Origin: Ctena decussata
Taxonomy: Eukaryota; Mollusca; Bivalvia; Lucinida; Lucinidae
NCBI GenBank assembly: GCA_963989385.1
Contig: OZ022500.1
Span: forward strand, 16,072,460 to 16,136,459
DNA: 64,000 bases
Direction of reading: 5' to 3'
Shown here: positions 44,735 to 57,373 of the stretch, piece after piece
How positions within the stretch are numbered: position 1 is the stretch's first letter
Layout: each line of letters opens with the position of its first letter
The notes under the pieces: model-generated
What the model saw: only the letters and a program-made list of their open reading frames with translations
The model's database searches: none
What the model was told of the DNA's origin: nothing
Position numbers and translations under genes: made by a program

Positions 44735-44812
44735 CACACCGGGTAGGCGGCAATCCTGAACACTCGCGGCAATCACGAACGCAGGTCAAAAATTTACGCG
44801 ACTGTTTAGGAT
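44735..44812 (+). repeat. Left copy of a long inverted repeat with GGCAATC words
   Basis: CACACCGGGTAGGCGGCAAT and the following bases to TTTACGCGAC are matched in reverse at 49797-49864. Between the two, GGCAATC or GATTGCC recurs at 46751, 46782, 46818, 49386 and 49438. Confidence 0.65.
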
Positions 44813-45100
44813 TAGTCGACAAAACTTCTTTTTTCAGCAGGAAGAATCAGTTAACAAATAAAGGTAACTATGTCACGACTTTTAGATATGTTCAAAGATA
44901 TGCCTCACAAATTTTAGTTGTTGAATTCTTATTAAGTTGCCTGTAGTTTAGGCGTAAACGCAAAATCTGTGACTTTTAAACCCCCAAAACAACAAAAGAG
45001 ACCAAAATGTTCAAGTTTGCTACACATTTTGATCATTTCCATGATATACAGATAAAATTTAATGTTTTCTAGACAGACTCTGCGTATTCATTTGAAGTAA

Positions 45101-46740
45101 AAAGTATGCAAAGACCAGGAATTGAAACAATCAAAATCCAAATCCAGCCCTCAAACCATAGTTGGAAACAACTAAGATTACAAATAATCAAGATACAGAG
45201 AACATATGGCCAACCGAGTGAGCAGCTTGTTCCCAAAAGGTGGCCACTCAGCAACCCAAACCGAACCAAAAATAATAACATACATAAGGTAAAACATCAC
45301 AGAAACTCTGACACCAAAAACAGGCAACAAAGAACCACAACAGAACTACCGCCTTGGAACGGTCAGTAATGAATTACTGGGGGGCTTAAATCGATTTTAC
45401 AGGCCCAACCTCACCCTCAGTTTCTGAAGTGGTACAAAACATTTAGTTGGTTGTTCGGTTCGCATGATAACCCTCTAACTCGTCAATGAATCATCACGGT
45501 AAACACATAAATCAAATTTCAACACCATGAAGAAGCAAAGACGAGGACTCAACAGATACAACGGGCCGTCTGACAGGTGGAGATCCCTGTCCTGCCAAAC
45601 AACCCCACTGGAAATCTGAAGCAAAAGAAGGTCACCAGTTGAGCCCCGGTGGACCAAGCAACAGACAAAAAGGCTCCGGTCCCAACCAACTAAAATATAT
45701 AGCTTTAGGTCGGGGCCATCATAGAGTCTGACGACCGATCCCCCGGTGTGCAATTAAAGAGTGCAGCAAAGCTATCAACCGTGATTGGGTTAATCACTAA
45801 GCATGCAGACTGTTGCATAACATTTAAATTATAGCCAATACGTTTGTGACGTATTATTATTTTTCGGAATTGATCAGAAAAATCAGTCCTACCCTTAATC
45901 TTTTTGAATTTGTATACTAAGTCACCATAAAATTCTGGTTCCGATAGGCCTTGGTGTAAAAGAAATTTTAATCCGACATCAAATTTTGAAACCAATTCAT
46001 GGTGTCTGCGATAGAATTTAGAAAAAGCCTTTCTAAGCTTATGATACCGATAGCCCTGTTGAAGAAGTTTAGCAGTTAAACATTTATTACGAGCATTAAA
46101 GTCATCTACATGACTACACACTCTAGCAAATCTTATAAGTTGAGAAATATACACTCCATAAGAGGGACGACGTGGAACGTCACCATCCAAAAATGGAAAA
46201 TTAACTATATCAAAGTCAAAGTCATCACGTTTATCATAAATTTTAGAAGATACAAAACCGTTAGAAATAGATAGATGTAAATCCAAAAAGGGGGCCTCGG
46301 TATCTGAAGTATTAGCTTTATTCAATTTAAGTTCAGGTGGGTAAATTTGGTTAACCATGCTTTCAAAATAAGGATTATCAATATTCAGAAGATCGTCTAA
46401 ATATCTAGAGGTTGAGTTAAATGCCTCAATGATATCAGCTTGATTATCAACAGAAAGAGAAGTCATGAAATCTCTTTCATAACAAAATAAAAACAAATCG
46501 GCCACAAGAGGAGCACAATTTGTACCTATCGGAATACCAACAATTTGTCTGCATAAGAGATATGATAAGGCGTCACATACATGCTGACATGACCAAAGAC
46601 TATATCCTCTATATATTTTACGGTCAGTAGAAGTGAAAAACGCTTTCTTATCGTTACAGGCAATATAAAGGGTATCTTCATTTTTGGAGAACTTTTTGAA
46701 GGCCCTGTCTTGTACACAAACGAAGTTACATCGATTTGAA
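45101..46740 (-). mobile_element. Penelope-like RT fragment, copy B
   Basis: This is nearly identical to copy A from the 3' end to KAFFTSTDRK, then extends further upstream (TLYIACNDK) before losing similarity near 46690. An in-frame 33-base deletion (about 46550) removes 11 residues just before QIVGIP. The frame is otherwise open, suggesting recent activity of the family. Copy B lacks the inverted pair of the 3' region. Confidence 0.75.
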
Positions 46741-47870
46741 AAAAATAGGATAGAGAATGGTGGCAATCGAAAACGGTGTTCATGGCAATCGCCTAACGTC
46801 AAACAAATGTTTGAAAGGCAATCGATGAACATTTATAGCTTCTGCCGATTTTTAATTCAGATTTAGCCAAGAACCTGTAGAATTTTCTTTTTTATTAATC
46901 TATTTAGTACTACAAATGGCGCCAGGCATTAAACGTGCAACATATGTACACTTGGGATAAATCTTACTATTGTGGAGCATGTTCTTTCCAAAACTGATTA
47001 ACCTCTGGAATCAACAGAATACAACAAACCTATTAAACATCGATATTTTGACTCATTTCGCTAATACTCTTGTTATATGATAAATGTCCTTTGTAAGAAC
47101 GTTCTCTTAAAACATAAACTGTGGTGCTCATTATAATTGCCCAGTTGAGACAATTTAATGAGAACCAACCATATACATGTATGCTTTAAGCAGAAATTAT
47201 GGAAACCAATGTTCAGCCTTACAAACCTCTACTTTCTATGTACGTTATAGGAAGGAAAACGAGGAGTAGTCAATAATGTAATGTACTGTTTGTTTTAAGT
47301 TTGAAATTCAAACTTAAGAGAGGCATATCAGGCACCAGTAGAGACGCTGTGATTCAGTCATCGGTTGTCGTTTCTGAATATGTCCAAATGAAAAACCTTG
47401 CTGTTTCCTGTCCACTGCACTGCGATAGAAATTTGTACATCTGCAAGAGCATGCACATATGCTGTCTTTTCCGTATTTCTCAAAAGCAAATATGAGTTAT
47501 TTTGATTCTGTAGGAATACTGATATACACCTCTGCTAAAGAAAACTAATATACTAATAAAATGCTATTTTTATGTACGGTTGCTTACAGCTTGACATTTT
47601 GGTTGCCATGGTAACGTACATTTGGAACAAAGTATTACTTCTTGTTTTAAGCATTGGTAGACCAGATATGGGTTATCTATAATTTGTATGGATTGTTAGT
47701 ATGCACCTTTGCTGAAGGTAGATGTTTGGCTTTGGAAATGATATTTTTAAATAAATTCACTGACGGTTCGGTGCTTCTATTACCATGGCAACGTCGATTT
47801 GGAACATTGTAAAACTTTTTATTTCTTATATTTAAAAAAAAAAACAGATGTTGATTAGCTGGACCTTGTA
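46741..47870. other. No gene seen
   Basis: AT-rich, with three GGCAATC words at the left side (46751-46824). Confidence 0.4.
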
Positions 47871-48038
47871 TGAATTGTTTCAGCACACCATCAACAAATT
47901 TGACATCATCAAATGCCAAAAAGCAAACATTCAACCCAGTGCCTTGCTGTGCATTCAAATTCCATGTAAGGATTTTATCGAATGACGAATCTAAAGCTAG
48001 CCAATACCTTGCTGAGTAATCAGTAGCATGCATGTGAT

Positions 48039-48188
48039 TTGAATAGTAATCTATATTCAGCAATGACCACCATGTTCCAATAGATATGAGTATTTGGAGA
48101 ATGGAAATACTGAAAAATAGAAGGAGCAAAGATGAGAACTATCGAAACATGGTAGTAAAGGATGACATTCATTTATTTTTATTTTGTT

Positions 48189-48219
<31 letters not shown>

Positions 48220-48485
48220 TTTTTGGACCTGCTGTACGTAAAACCAAATCTAGGCGCGTTAACAGATCAGTATGCTATAGTACTGATAGAAATATAAAAC
48301 AGAACTTACAACGTCCACCCATCAGCGTACGCTAAGCAAGTGAAGTGGGAGGAGTAACGTGAAACTCATATCTACAGGAACATGCCAATCACTGGCTGAA
48401 GATAGTAATCTATATTCAGCAATGACCACCATGTTCCAATAGATATGAGTATTTGGAGAATGGAAATACTGAAAAAAAGACAGGA
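48039..48485 (+). repeat. Direct duplication of 82 bases flanking (TTTA)n
   Basis: TAGTAATCTATATTCAGCAA to GGAAATACTGAAAAA occurs at 48039-48120 and again at 48402-48483 with one or two changes. A (TTTA)n microsatellite (about 48190-48223) lies between. Confidence 0.75.
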
Positions 48486-48524
48486 CAAATAACCAAATGT
48501 AGAACTGGTGTGCATGAGGTTTAA

Positions 48525-48915
48525 TCAACTGGCAAACCTCATATTAGCCAATAACATACTGAGCAAAATACCATGCAGGGGATTCGTCGAATGGTGAACT
48601 CCATGTATCCAATACCATGCTGGGCAATACCATGTATGAATTTCGAATACATACATAATGAGCCCCATGCTAGTCGACATCATGCTGTGCAATTTCATGA
48701 ATGGGATTTGAATACCATTCATGATATCCATCGAATGGCAAATCCAATGCTACACAGTACCATGGTGAGCAACATAATGCATAAGATTCGGATACCATGC
48801 ATGAAAGTTTGTTGAATGGCGAACCTTAGGGTACATGTACCCGATACCAAGCTGGACAATACCATGCATGGGATTGGAATACCTTCCAAGGTATTCGTTG
48901 ATAAATGGCAAATCT
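48525..48915 (+). repeat. Degenerate tandem array, unit about 85 bases
   Basis: Four to five diverged units share the order GAATGGCAAATC, CCAATACCATGCTG, GCAATACCATGCATG and GGGATTCGAATACC. A related unit precedes the duplication at 47920-48040, so the array was once longer and was interrupted. Confidence 0.65.
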
Positions 48916-49796
48916 TATGCTAGCAAATTGAGTCTTGGAATTCGTATATTGATCTACGTTGAGCCTGACAACAGCAATAACAATAATCACAACAGCAACC
49001 ATATATAGTTGGCTCTGTGTTATATTGGGGAACGATGGGTATTTAGAGCAATAATACATGTACTGCGCTTCATTGTGTTTTTCGAGAGTCTGATTTAGAA
49101 AATGACCTGAAACAACGACAACAATAATTACAACATTCTCAACAACAAATCAATAACAAAAACAACAATTTCAGCGACAAAAACAAGCAAAAGGCTTTTA
49201 CCCCTATAGAATATATTTGAACATTTCCAGGCATAACTCTTCTTCAAGACATACATAGATTTCAGTGCCATCTCGTGTCTGTTAACAGAAACACTCAATC
49301 TTGAAGGCGCATGTCATTAAATGAAAAAAAATGCAGCATAGCTTTATCTAGAAACAGTTTGTTATACAGCTTCTTCGTCATCGATTGCCATGCCCTGCGT
49401 TAGTCGATTGCAACCGATTTTAGAAAACAGCGTTTTCGATTGCCAGAAGTTTTTACCCTTGCATTTTCATCCCCATCCAAGTACGGTGAAAATTAAACGT
49501 AGAACCTAGAACTTTTACAGGTGTTTAGGAAAGACATTCAAGTTTATCAGAAGACTGTGTTTTATTTAATTTGACCTTGAATAATTTGGAATATAAGCCA
49601 GAAATCTGAATTTGCCAGTCTAAAATTTCATGGTCAAAATGTAAGTAGGCAGTGCGACATTTAGTAAAGACTTTGTGAAGAAAATTTTTCTTCAGGGAAA
49701 TTTTCAGACATGCTGCTTCAGACCAGTAATAAGTGTTTTACCCAAAACCGTTCGATTAAATGAAATAAAACATGTTAAACTGAGTTACCCTTACTC

Positions 49797-49864
49797 GTCG
49801 CGTAAATATTTGATCCGCGTTCTGGATTGCCGCGAGTGTTCAGGATTGCCGCCTACCCGGTGTG
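49797..49864 (-). repeat. Right copy of the GGCAATC inverted repeat
   Basis: Reverse complement of 44735-44812 with about 5 differences. The pair spans 5.1 kb that include Penelope-like copy B and the 48-kb repeats. Confidence 0.65.
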
Positions 49865-50658
49865 ATGTGGGTGATTGCCATGGCTCAATATGCATAGAAA
49901 CTAGGTGCCTAGGGGGCTGATAATTTTATAGCAACTTTGAAGGAGGATCGAAACAGAAAGCCTGAAACCTTTTATAGCCATTTCCCTATTGACAAAAAAA
50001 TATAATATGAATTTTGAAAACAGCGTAGATCCAGATAAGGCGATTCTGAAATCTACTTTTTTTTATTTCACAGACATAAAAGTTTTGTCGACTGCATTTG
50101 GCACTTTAAGGACTAATTGCCTTCGGAATAGCGCGAAATTTGGTACAAGGCTGATTTTCTCGAACAAATAAAATCTGTGCCAATATTTGGATCAGTACAG
50201 TTTTTGTTAGCCCCTGGTCCAAATGTGAAATCAAAACGTGAAGACCCGCAGCTATAATGGCAGCTGCAGCATCTGCGTCATAATGAGCCGCGTCACATAA
50301 ACACTGTTGCGAATACGCAGATCAATCTGCATGTGAATCACTGTGCGGTCTAGCATGGACCTTCATTTTATGCCTGTATATTCCTCAAGTTCAACGTTAT
50401 GTGTGCAAACAGCAAGGGGTCTTATCTGACTGTGCGGATGCGCAGGCTTGTCTAAGCCTTTGCAACATTGACCTAAGCTACATGCACCCCTTTTTTCATG
50501 CCGCGTTTATCTCGTAAAACAGTGTAATGTAGATAAATTAACGACAGAATAAAACACATATTGTTCTAAAAGCGAAAGCAATACATTTGGATAACGAGAT
50601 GCGATATCGAAAATTAACCCAGTCCGACAGTAAGTATAGGAAACTAAATCCTCACATG

Positions 50659-50885
50659 TTAACCCGTTGCATTCTGGGTATTTTTTGTCGTCTGCTGAAA
50701 TTGTCGTCTGCATCAAAAATCAAGCATATTTTGACAATATTAGTCGAACTAACTCTTGTAGAAATGATGTCTAGGCAGCAAACAGTTTGGATCTCAGATC
50801 AGGCCCCACGTTTGTGGGGCCTGATCTGGATCCAAACTGTTTGTCCAGATATCCCTAAAGGGATATCCCGAATGGAATGGGTTAA
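50659..50885. mobile_element. TTAA-type MITE with CCCGTTGCATTC ends
   Basis: The ends TTAACCCGTTGCATTC and GAATGGAATGGGTTAA are inverted and include TTAA at each edge. Inside lies a perfect-looking hairpin (50777-50845) around GGCCCCACGTTTGTGGGGCC. 227 bases, non-coding. The TTAA edges point to a piggyBac-type mobiliser. Confidence 0.75.
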
Positions 50886-50920
50886 TATAAAATCAACAGT
50901 GGCATAGCTGGCTATAATAT

Positions 50921-51416
50921 TAGAAATGATAATCACTACCGTTGCTCCTTCGATCGGCACGGTAATGATAGCACGGTAGTGATACGAGCCTGTCTCTGCA
51001 ATGTAAACACTGCAAAGTGACCCACTTTTCACCAGTATGCCATGAAAATACTACATAATTCAACTTATTTAATCATTTATTAAATAATATGAGTATAAGT
51101 GTGGCAGTATCTTACCAACAATCTTAAATCACTGATTAATTGAAAATGTCAGTTTTCAGCTCCGGTTTGGAAGCCATTTTGTTTGTTCATATGTACAGTA
51201 CTAGTTCACAGCACAAATACATTACCATTTCTAAATCAGTGATATTAAGATTTTTGTTGGTAAGATACTATCACAATTGTACTCATATTATCTAAAAAAT
51301 TATTGAATAACATGATTTATGCATTATTTTCATGGCAAACTTTTCAGTGTTACATTGCAGAGCCGGGCTCGTATCACTACCATACCGACCGAAGGAGGCT
51401 AAGGTAGTGATTGTGA
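50921..51416. mobile_element. Foldback element with 9-base target duplication
   Basis: CTATAATAT at 50912-50920 is repeated at 51417-51425. Between them the left half (AATCACTACC, GATACGAGCC, TTACATTGCAG in mirror) and right half are reverse complements over about 200 bases each. Both halves carry AGTATCTTACCAACAATCTTAA or its complement. A non-autonomous element, hAT- or Mutator-like by duplication length. Confidence 0.8.
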
Positions 51417-51959
51417 CTATAATATGTACGCACACTCGGATTTTGTCAGATTAACTATGTTTTAAAATATTTTCTGTGTGTGTGAGGGGCTGGGGTTAAG
51501 GCTGTTGGCCTTTGAATAGGGCAACCTTGTATTTTCTATAAAACGGCATAAAATCACAAAAACATCGGCGATCATCCGACTGAAGTTTGTAAAGTAGACG
51601 TCCTTAGTAGAATTTTATTGTATTAGAAGTTCCGGACCGAACGATGCTCTTTAACAGTTAAAATACAAAAGGTTTTAACATTAAATGAATATCGTTGACA
51701 ATGACTTACATGGACCTTTTGAGTCAGGAATCACTACCTTAAAAGATACCACTTAAAAGATTATTATATCACAAGATAATAGCGCTAACCGCCAAATATA
51801 TTTTTTGTTCTATTCAATCCTCATTTGATGAAAGCTGGAGAGGCGTTGTTTTACTACGCAATCCCTGTTTTGTGATATAAAAAAAATGATCATTGGGCAT
51901 CAATGGTCGAATGATATCAAAAATCGATTATGTGATATCACAAAATGATTGGGGTTCCA

Positions 51960-52340
51960 CTGGACGGCGCTTCTGTTGCGCTTCAAAATTTTGGACAAAG
52001 CGCCATGAATCGTAGCAGCGATGTAGAAGCTTCTATATCGTAGTGAAAGCGTATCTGAAGCGGTGCATGATCGCTAAGTCACGGCGCTTGTTTTGACTTT
52101 GCTCAAAATTTGCGTAGCGGAATCGCCTAGGACAGAGAGCGCAACGAAAGCGTAGTAACCGCGCAGCACGAAATTAATTAACGCCTTACTATCGAGGCAG
52201 TAGCGCGAGCAACGCAGCACCAGCGTAGTGGAATCTCGCTGACAGTGCCTTGGAAATTCGTCCCCGACCCAGCTACGCTTTGTGACACCGTTGCGCTCTA
52301 CTGTCGACTGTTTTCATCCAGCCTGGACCGCAGAAGAGTA
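51960..52340 (+). repeat. GC-richer segment with AGCGTAG / GTAGCG words
   Basis: Variants of AGCGTAGTG, GTAGCGCG and CGCAGCAC recur about ten times, giving a base composition unlike the AT-rich flanks. It contains a short open frame (52282-52476) with no recognisable product. Possibly a degraded repeat. Confidence 0.4.
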
Positions 52341-52707
52341 TCCAAACTCCTGCTCCCCAGGTTCTGACTCTCGAAACTGGGGCAGACCGGCGCCCTCCAG
52401 AACGCCGAGCAGAATACCTCAGTTGAGCCTGAGCAGCAAGAAGAACAAGACGAGCTGCATGGTCACTGGTTCATGATTGCCAGCTGGATCACAGCCACCG
52501 AAATTATTATATTATTCATCCTGTTCGAATTCTAGTGGTCAACTGCTGCTGAGCCCCGATTTCCCGCCGATTTTCATAGAAGCAGTTCAAAGCGCAACAT
52601 CAGCGCAGCTCCGGCACTTAAGTCGTAGCACGATAGTAATTGCATCGTCGTAAGCGTAGCTTGAAACTATGATCCTTTGCTGTAGTGGCAGTGTAGTAGG
52701 GTCAATT

Positions 52708-53655
52708 AATGTAAACCCGTACAGGAGGAAAACCCGGACACTCACTGTTTTCCATTAATAAAGAGTTTAACATGATTTCAGTGATTTTTTTCTTTCCAGT
52801 TTTCCACTTTACTTCTCGAATTAATGTTTTTTATTGTTAGATCATATGAACACTTATTATTTTCCTGCAGCCTCCGAATCTAGTCCTTCTCAAGTCCATT
52901 AAGTTTTGAGGGCAACAAATTCAAAATTAGCTGCAACTGATGGTGACCCAGGTGCCTGCATAATTCACGGCAAACTTAAATGTTACTTTAAATTCATATA
53001 GATTTGTTAGTGCAGATATAATATAAGTTTCATGAGGTATGTTTATTTATTGAATAAAATAAATATTGAACAATATTTTATCAAAAATGTGACATGTCCG
53101 GGTTTACCTTCCTCCGAAATGCAGTGTGAGGTAAACCCGAACATCAACTATTTTTGAGGTTAAGGTGATGAAAAGAAATGTATAATGTTTTTTACTGGAT
53201 TGAAATTAGAAATACAATATTTGTGCATTCTTCTTGCAGTTAAAATATGACAGTTATGTTGTTCTGTTCTGTTCAATTCTCATATCGACGTTACCCAAGT
53301 GGCTCAACGGTACGTAACCACAGTTGCACACACTTGGCGCCGTGTGTCCGTTCAAATATGACTGTTATACAACGATAATAAGTTTTATATAGTATAGTTT
53401 GTATGGTGACCCGTAGCAGACTGGACGAACTTACCATCTTGACGATTTAACATTATTAGATGCTAACAGTTACTACATTTAGTGTATCTGTGTGCTACAT
53501 ATCTACATAGGTGATATATTTAACAAAGAATCAGCTGTACGGGTTTACCTTCTACATGTCTGGTTCACCTTACTCAACGGTCTGGCTCTCTAAATGACTG
53601 TTTTGACATTAAAATGCTATCAACCAATAAAATTTGACAGAAAATAGCATATTTG

Positions 53656-53703
<48 letters not shown>

Positions 53704-54035
53704 ACTATTCTATATGTTTAGCACGTATATATATATATAACCAGTCATATGCCCGTTACTGCGTGGCGGTTCTATCAGATGGCTAAGGGAAGTTTGTCTT
53801 TTATCCTTTGATCCTGTTACTAAGAAGGGGGCATGCGCCGAGTTATATAAAGACGTGTTGGTTATTTATCAATATATTTTTCCGCTATCTATCACATCTC
53901 TTTTCTTTTAGCTTAAGCCTAGTGTTCTGTGTTCTCTCTCTCCTCAACCACCCCCCCCCCTCCCCCCTCGCCACTAATAAGGCATTGGCAATACGAATCG
54001 TAGCGACCCTGCAAAAACTGTCCGGGTTTACCTTA
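52708..54035. repeat. Scattered GTCCGGGTTTACCTT words in both orientations
   Basis: The word occurs at about 53096, 53538 and 54018 in + orientation and at 52711 and 53132 in reverse, with GT(C/A)CGGGTTTACCTT as consensus. The outermost pair could be ends of a 1.3-kb element. A (TC)n microsatellite lies at 53660-53700 and a C-rich tract at 53949-53967. Confidence 0.45.
53283..53350 (+). repeat. tRNA-like repeat, copy 1
   Basis: ACCCAAGTGGCTCAACGGTA, then CACACTTGGCGCCGTGTGTC and a GTTCAAAT word resemble a SINE head (box A TGGCTCAACGG, weak box B). A reverse copy lies at 59203-59272. Confidence 0.5.
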
Positions 54036-54944
54036 AAGATTTACTCCCTTTATAATAATAACAAAAATGATTTGATTTCATGCAATACCTCAGACATGCT
54101 CTAACTATACATTTGAATTAGAGTTTAGATAATAATATTTGATAAAAGTGGCTTTAAACAAGAAATAAGATAATTTTTTATACAATCGCGGACCGCGGTT
54201 GAAATCGCATTATTGGACAGAAATAATTTATTCATACGACACAATTACGTGAACGAATAAGAACAAGAAAAACTATAACATGAAATGTCATGTTATATTG
54301 GGCGTTTGATTTTACTTCTCAGTTTATGCAGGTTTATAGAAGTAAATGTCGCAATGATTATTGAAATGAAACTTGAATCTCATTGCAGACTGATGAGGCT
54401 TCTTCCGTGTTGTTTTCGACCCCAACAAATTATCTTACTTCGATATAGCCACGCAAAAAACTTTAGTTTTTGGATGTATTAATTTTGTTAAAAATGACCA
54501 CAGTAACATATCTTTGATCAGAAGATTTGTAAGCTAGTGCAGAATATTAGGCTAACACAATTTTTGACTTAAGACTTGCATTTTAAGAAAAATAAATAAA
54601 TAAATAAAACTGAGTAACCTTTTGTTCATTTTCTCCATTTTCTTTATATACTAATATTAAAGAATGATGCATGGTCATGTAAATCAGAACAATATTGACC
54701 GCGTTTAATGTAGACTAAAAGATATGCAAAAAGACCTTAGTGCAGCTAAATTGAACTATATGGACCTAACACATTTAATTCAAAATAAAAATGCAAGGAA
54801 GGCAATCAAAATCGAAAAGTATCGATGTCCTACGATAGCCCAATTACCTCTCTTGTTTCACAATTCTGAATTTCGAATTCTGAATTCCAAAATTCACTAC
54901 CAAGAAAATTTTTGATGTACACCGGTCTGAATTTTACCTCTTTG

Positions 54945-56000
54945 GACAATTCACTGCACTACTTAAAAACATGTAAATGACTGGTGTTCATCAACATGTT
55001 TCTAGGTAGTACACTGAGTTTGCCAAAGCAGGTAGGAATCAGTCAATTAATATATGTCTGATACGTACTTGCTCAGATACACCCACCGCACTTCCTTGAA
55101 ATATTTTGAAGAACACTTGTCCGATACCGACCTGCTCCAACGCAATCACTCCGCTATCTTAAAACATGTTGAAGAAGAATGGTTTGATTCCTACTTGCTT
55201 TGACATGATCACTTCACTACCAAGAAACATGTCGAACACCAGTTTTATTTTACCTCTTTAGACAATTCACTGCACTACTTAGAAACATGTCGATGACTGG
55301 TGTTCATCAACATGTTACTAGGTAGTGCGCTGAGTTTGTCAAAGCAGGTAGGAATCTGTCAATTAATATATGTCTGATATGTACTTGCTCAGATACACTT
55401 ACCGCACTACCTAGAAACATTCTGAAGAACACTTATCTGATCCTGACATGCTCGGACACAATCAGCCCACTACCTAGAAACATGTCAATGAACACCGGTC
55501 TGATTCCTACCTGCTTATACGTAATCACCGCATTACCTAGAAACATGTCGATGAACACCAGTCTGATTTTACCCTCTTTAGACAATTCACTGCACTACCT
55601 AAAAACATGTCGATGACTGGTGTTCATCGACATGTTTCTAGGTAATGCGGTGAATTTGTCTAAGCAGGTAGGAAACAGACCGATGTTCATCAACATGTTT
55701 TAAGGTAGGATGGTGAAGTTATTAGACCGGTGTTCATCAGATTGTTTCTAAGTAGTGGGGTCAGTATGTCTGAGAAGATAGGTTCCAGACAAGTGTTCAT
55801 CCAAATAGTTCTAGTTAATGCAGTGAGTGTGTCAAAGCAGTTAAGATAAGGAATCAGACCGGTGTTCATTGACATGTTTCTAGGTAGTGCGGTGAGTGTG
55901 TCTGAGCAGACCGGTATTCATCGATAAGTTTCTGGGTAATACAGGATGCATCTCTAAGCAGGTAGGAATCAGACCGGTGTTCATAGGTGTGATGCCGGTG
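54945..56000. repeat. Tandem array of about 63-base units with inversions
   Basis: Units carry ACCTAGAAACATGTCGATGA, CACCGGTCTGATTCCTACCT and a GCTTAGACA-ATCACCGCACT part. Orientation flips at about 54985, 55300 and 55620, where ATGACTGGTGTTCAT joins two inverted units into a hairpin. The flips recur every 313 to 318 bases, so a higher-order unit of that size is repeated. From 55640 to 56000 the units are all in reverse. Confidence 0.8.
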
Positions 56001-56555
56001 TTGAGTGAGTCTGTCTCTGAACTCACCAATATACCCCAAAACAACTCTTTCAACATCAGGATGAGTCAAAAGTGTAGCTAGTTTGGCCAGATGAGACCTT
56101 TATATAATATTTACCTTGTACCCCATCCTGTTAATAATGAAGTTTTGAACCAAGTGTGGATGGATTGCAACTTAATAGTTTCATACTGAAAGAGCTTTTA
56201 CTCTTGTTTCAAACGGTACAATATAGTAACTTTGCCTGTAAATATGAATACAATATTAGGTATACTTTTCTAATTATATATTAAACAAAAGAAAAACTAA
56301 TGTAACTGTCTGGATTATCCTCGAAGGACTTAGCTCAAACCGCCGTATTGGTGACATTTACTTCCGCTTACACTGACAAATCCTTGCGTTTCGTTTTTTT
56401 TAGGCTGAGAAATCTGTTTGAATTTCAATAAATTCACGAACTAAACATTAAAGTTAAAGCCAGTGAGAATCATGAGTGTACAGTCTTATGTATCGGATTT
56501 TGTATTCAGATGCGTTCTTTCGTTTTGATACGGTGATCTCTCGATGAAATCTAAA
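56001..56555. other. No gene seen
   Basis: AT-rich unique-looking DNA. Confidence 0.4.
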
Positions 56556-56559
56556 TGAA

Positions 56560-56665
56560 TATGGGTCGAAACGTCCTGAGACGAATCGTCCCGGGTTTTT
56601 GGCCTGTTTGGGACGAAACGTCCTGGGACGAAACGTCCCTGGCGCGAAACGTCCCGATACGGTCT
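56560..56665. repeat. GGGACGAAACGTCC short palindromic tandem repeat
   Basis: Five copies of GACGAAACGTCCTGG or close variants in about 100 bases. Each unit is a near-palindrome (GGGACGAAACGTCC). Confidence 0.75.
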
Positions 56666-57373
56666 CGAATATCTAGGTCACGGCTTAAATTTTGTTATGC
56701 GAGCTCAAATTCAACAATTAAATTCATCTTTCATGGACTGAATTATTATTTTTGATCATTAATAATTTAGCGGTATCAAAGTCGATTGAATATTGAGATA
56801 ACGTTGTTCAAATCTCGTAACGATGTTCACTAAGGAAAATACGGAGATATTTCATCAGCTAGGTGGTCGACCGAAGTACTCTTCCAATCGGAATACACAT
56901 ACGCTCAAATAATCATCGTTTACTTTCCTTCCACTGCGCATATTAGTCTAGAAATATCTGTTATCGTCTTTTATATAAATTTATGTACTACATGGAGATA
57001 CTCAGGTCTTAAACGTTATATACGTTGACAAAATACCTAACTACTTTGTACATAATCATTCCGCGATGTAAACCGGCCAGAAGAAATATTGGTTCCAAGT
57101 CTACTTACTTTTAAATAAAGAGGGGAACCTATCATTAACTGGGTCAATATTGACGTAACAACTCGTAACGTCGATTTCTGAATTCAATGGGACTCATTAA
57201 CTACTAGTTAGACTAACTCTATAATAGAACTTCTAGGCTTAGAAACTATACATGACTTCTGTTTTTCTTAACTTCTACGCCCAACAGCGCAACAACGACA
57301 GCATCGTCATTGGCTATCGTAGGAAGATCGCATTAGAGTACTGATTGCCTCGTTCCCAGGCGACTAAATAGTA

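Noticed and set aside
47677..48129. 150-codon ORF on the minus strand
   Set aside because: Most of it lies in repeat units that are duplicated at 48.4 kb; no recognisable domain.
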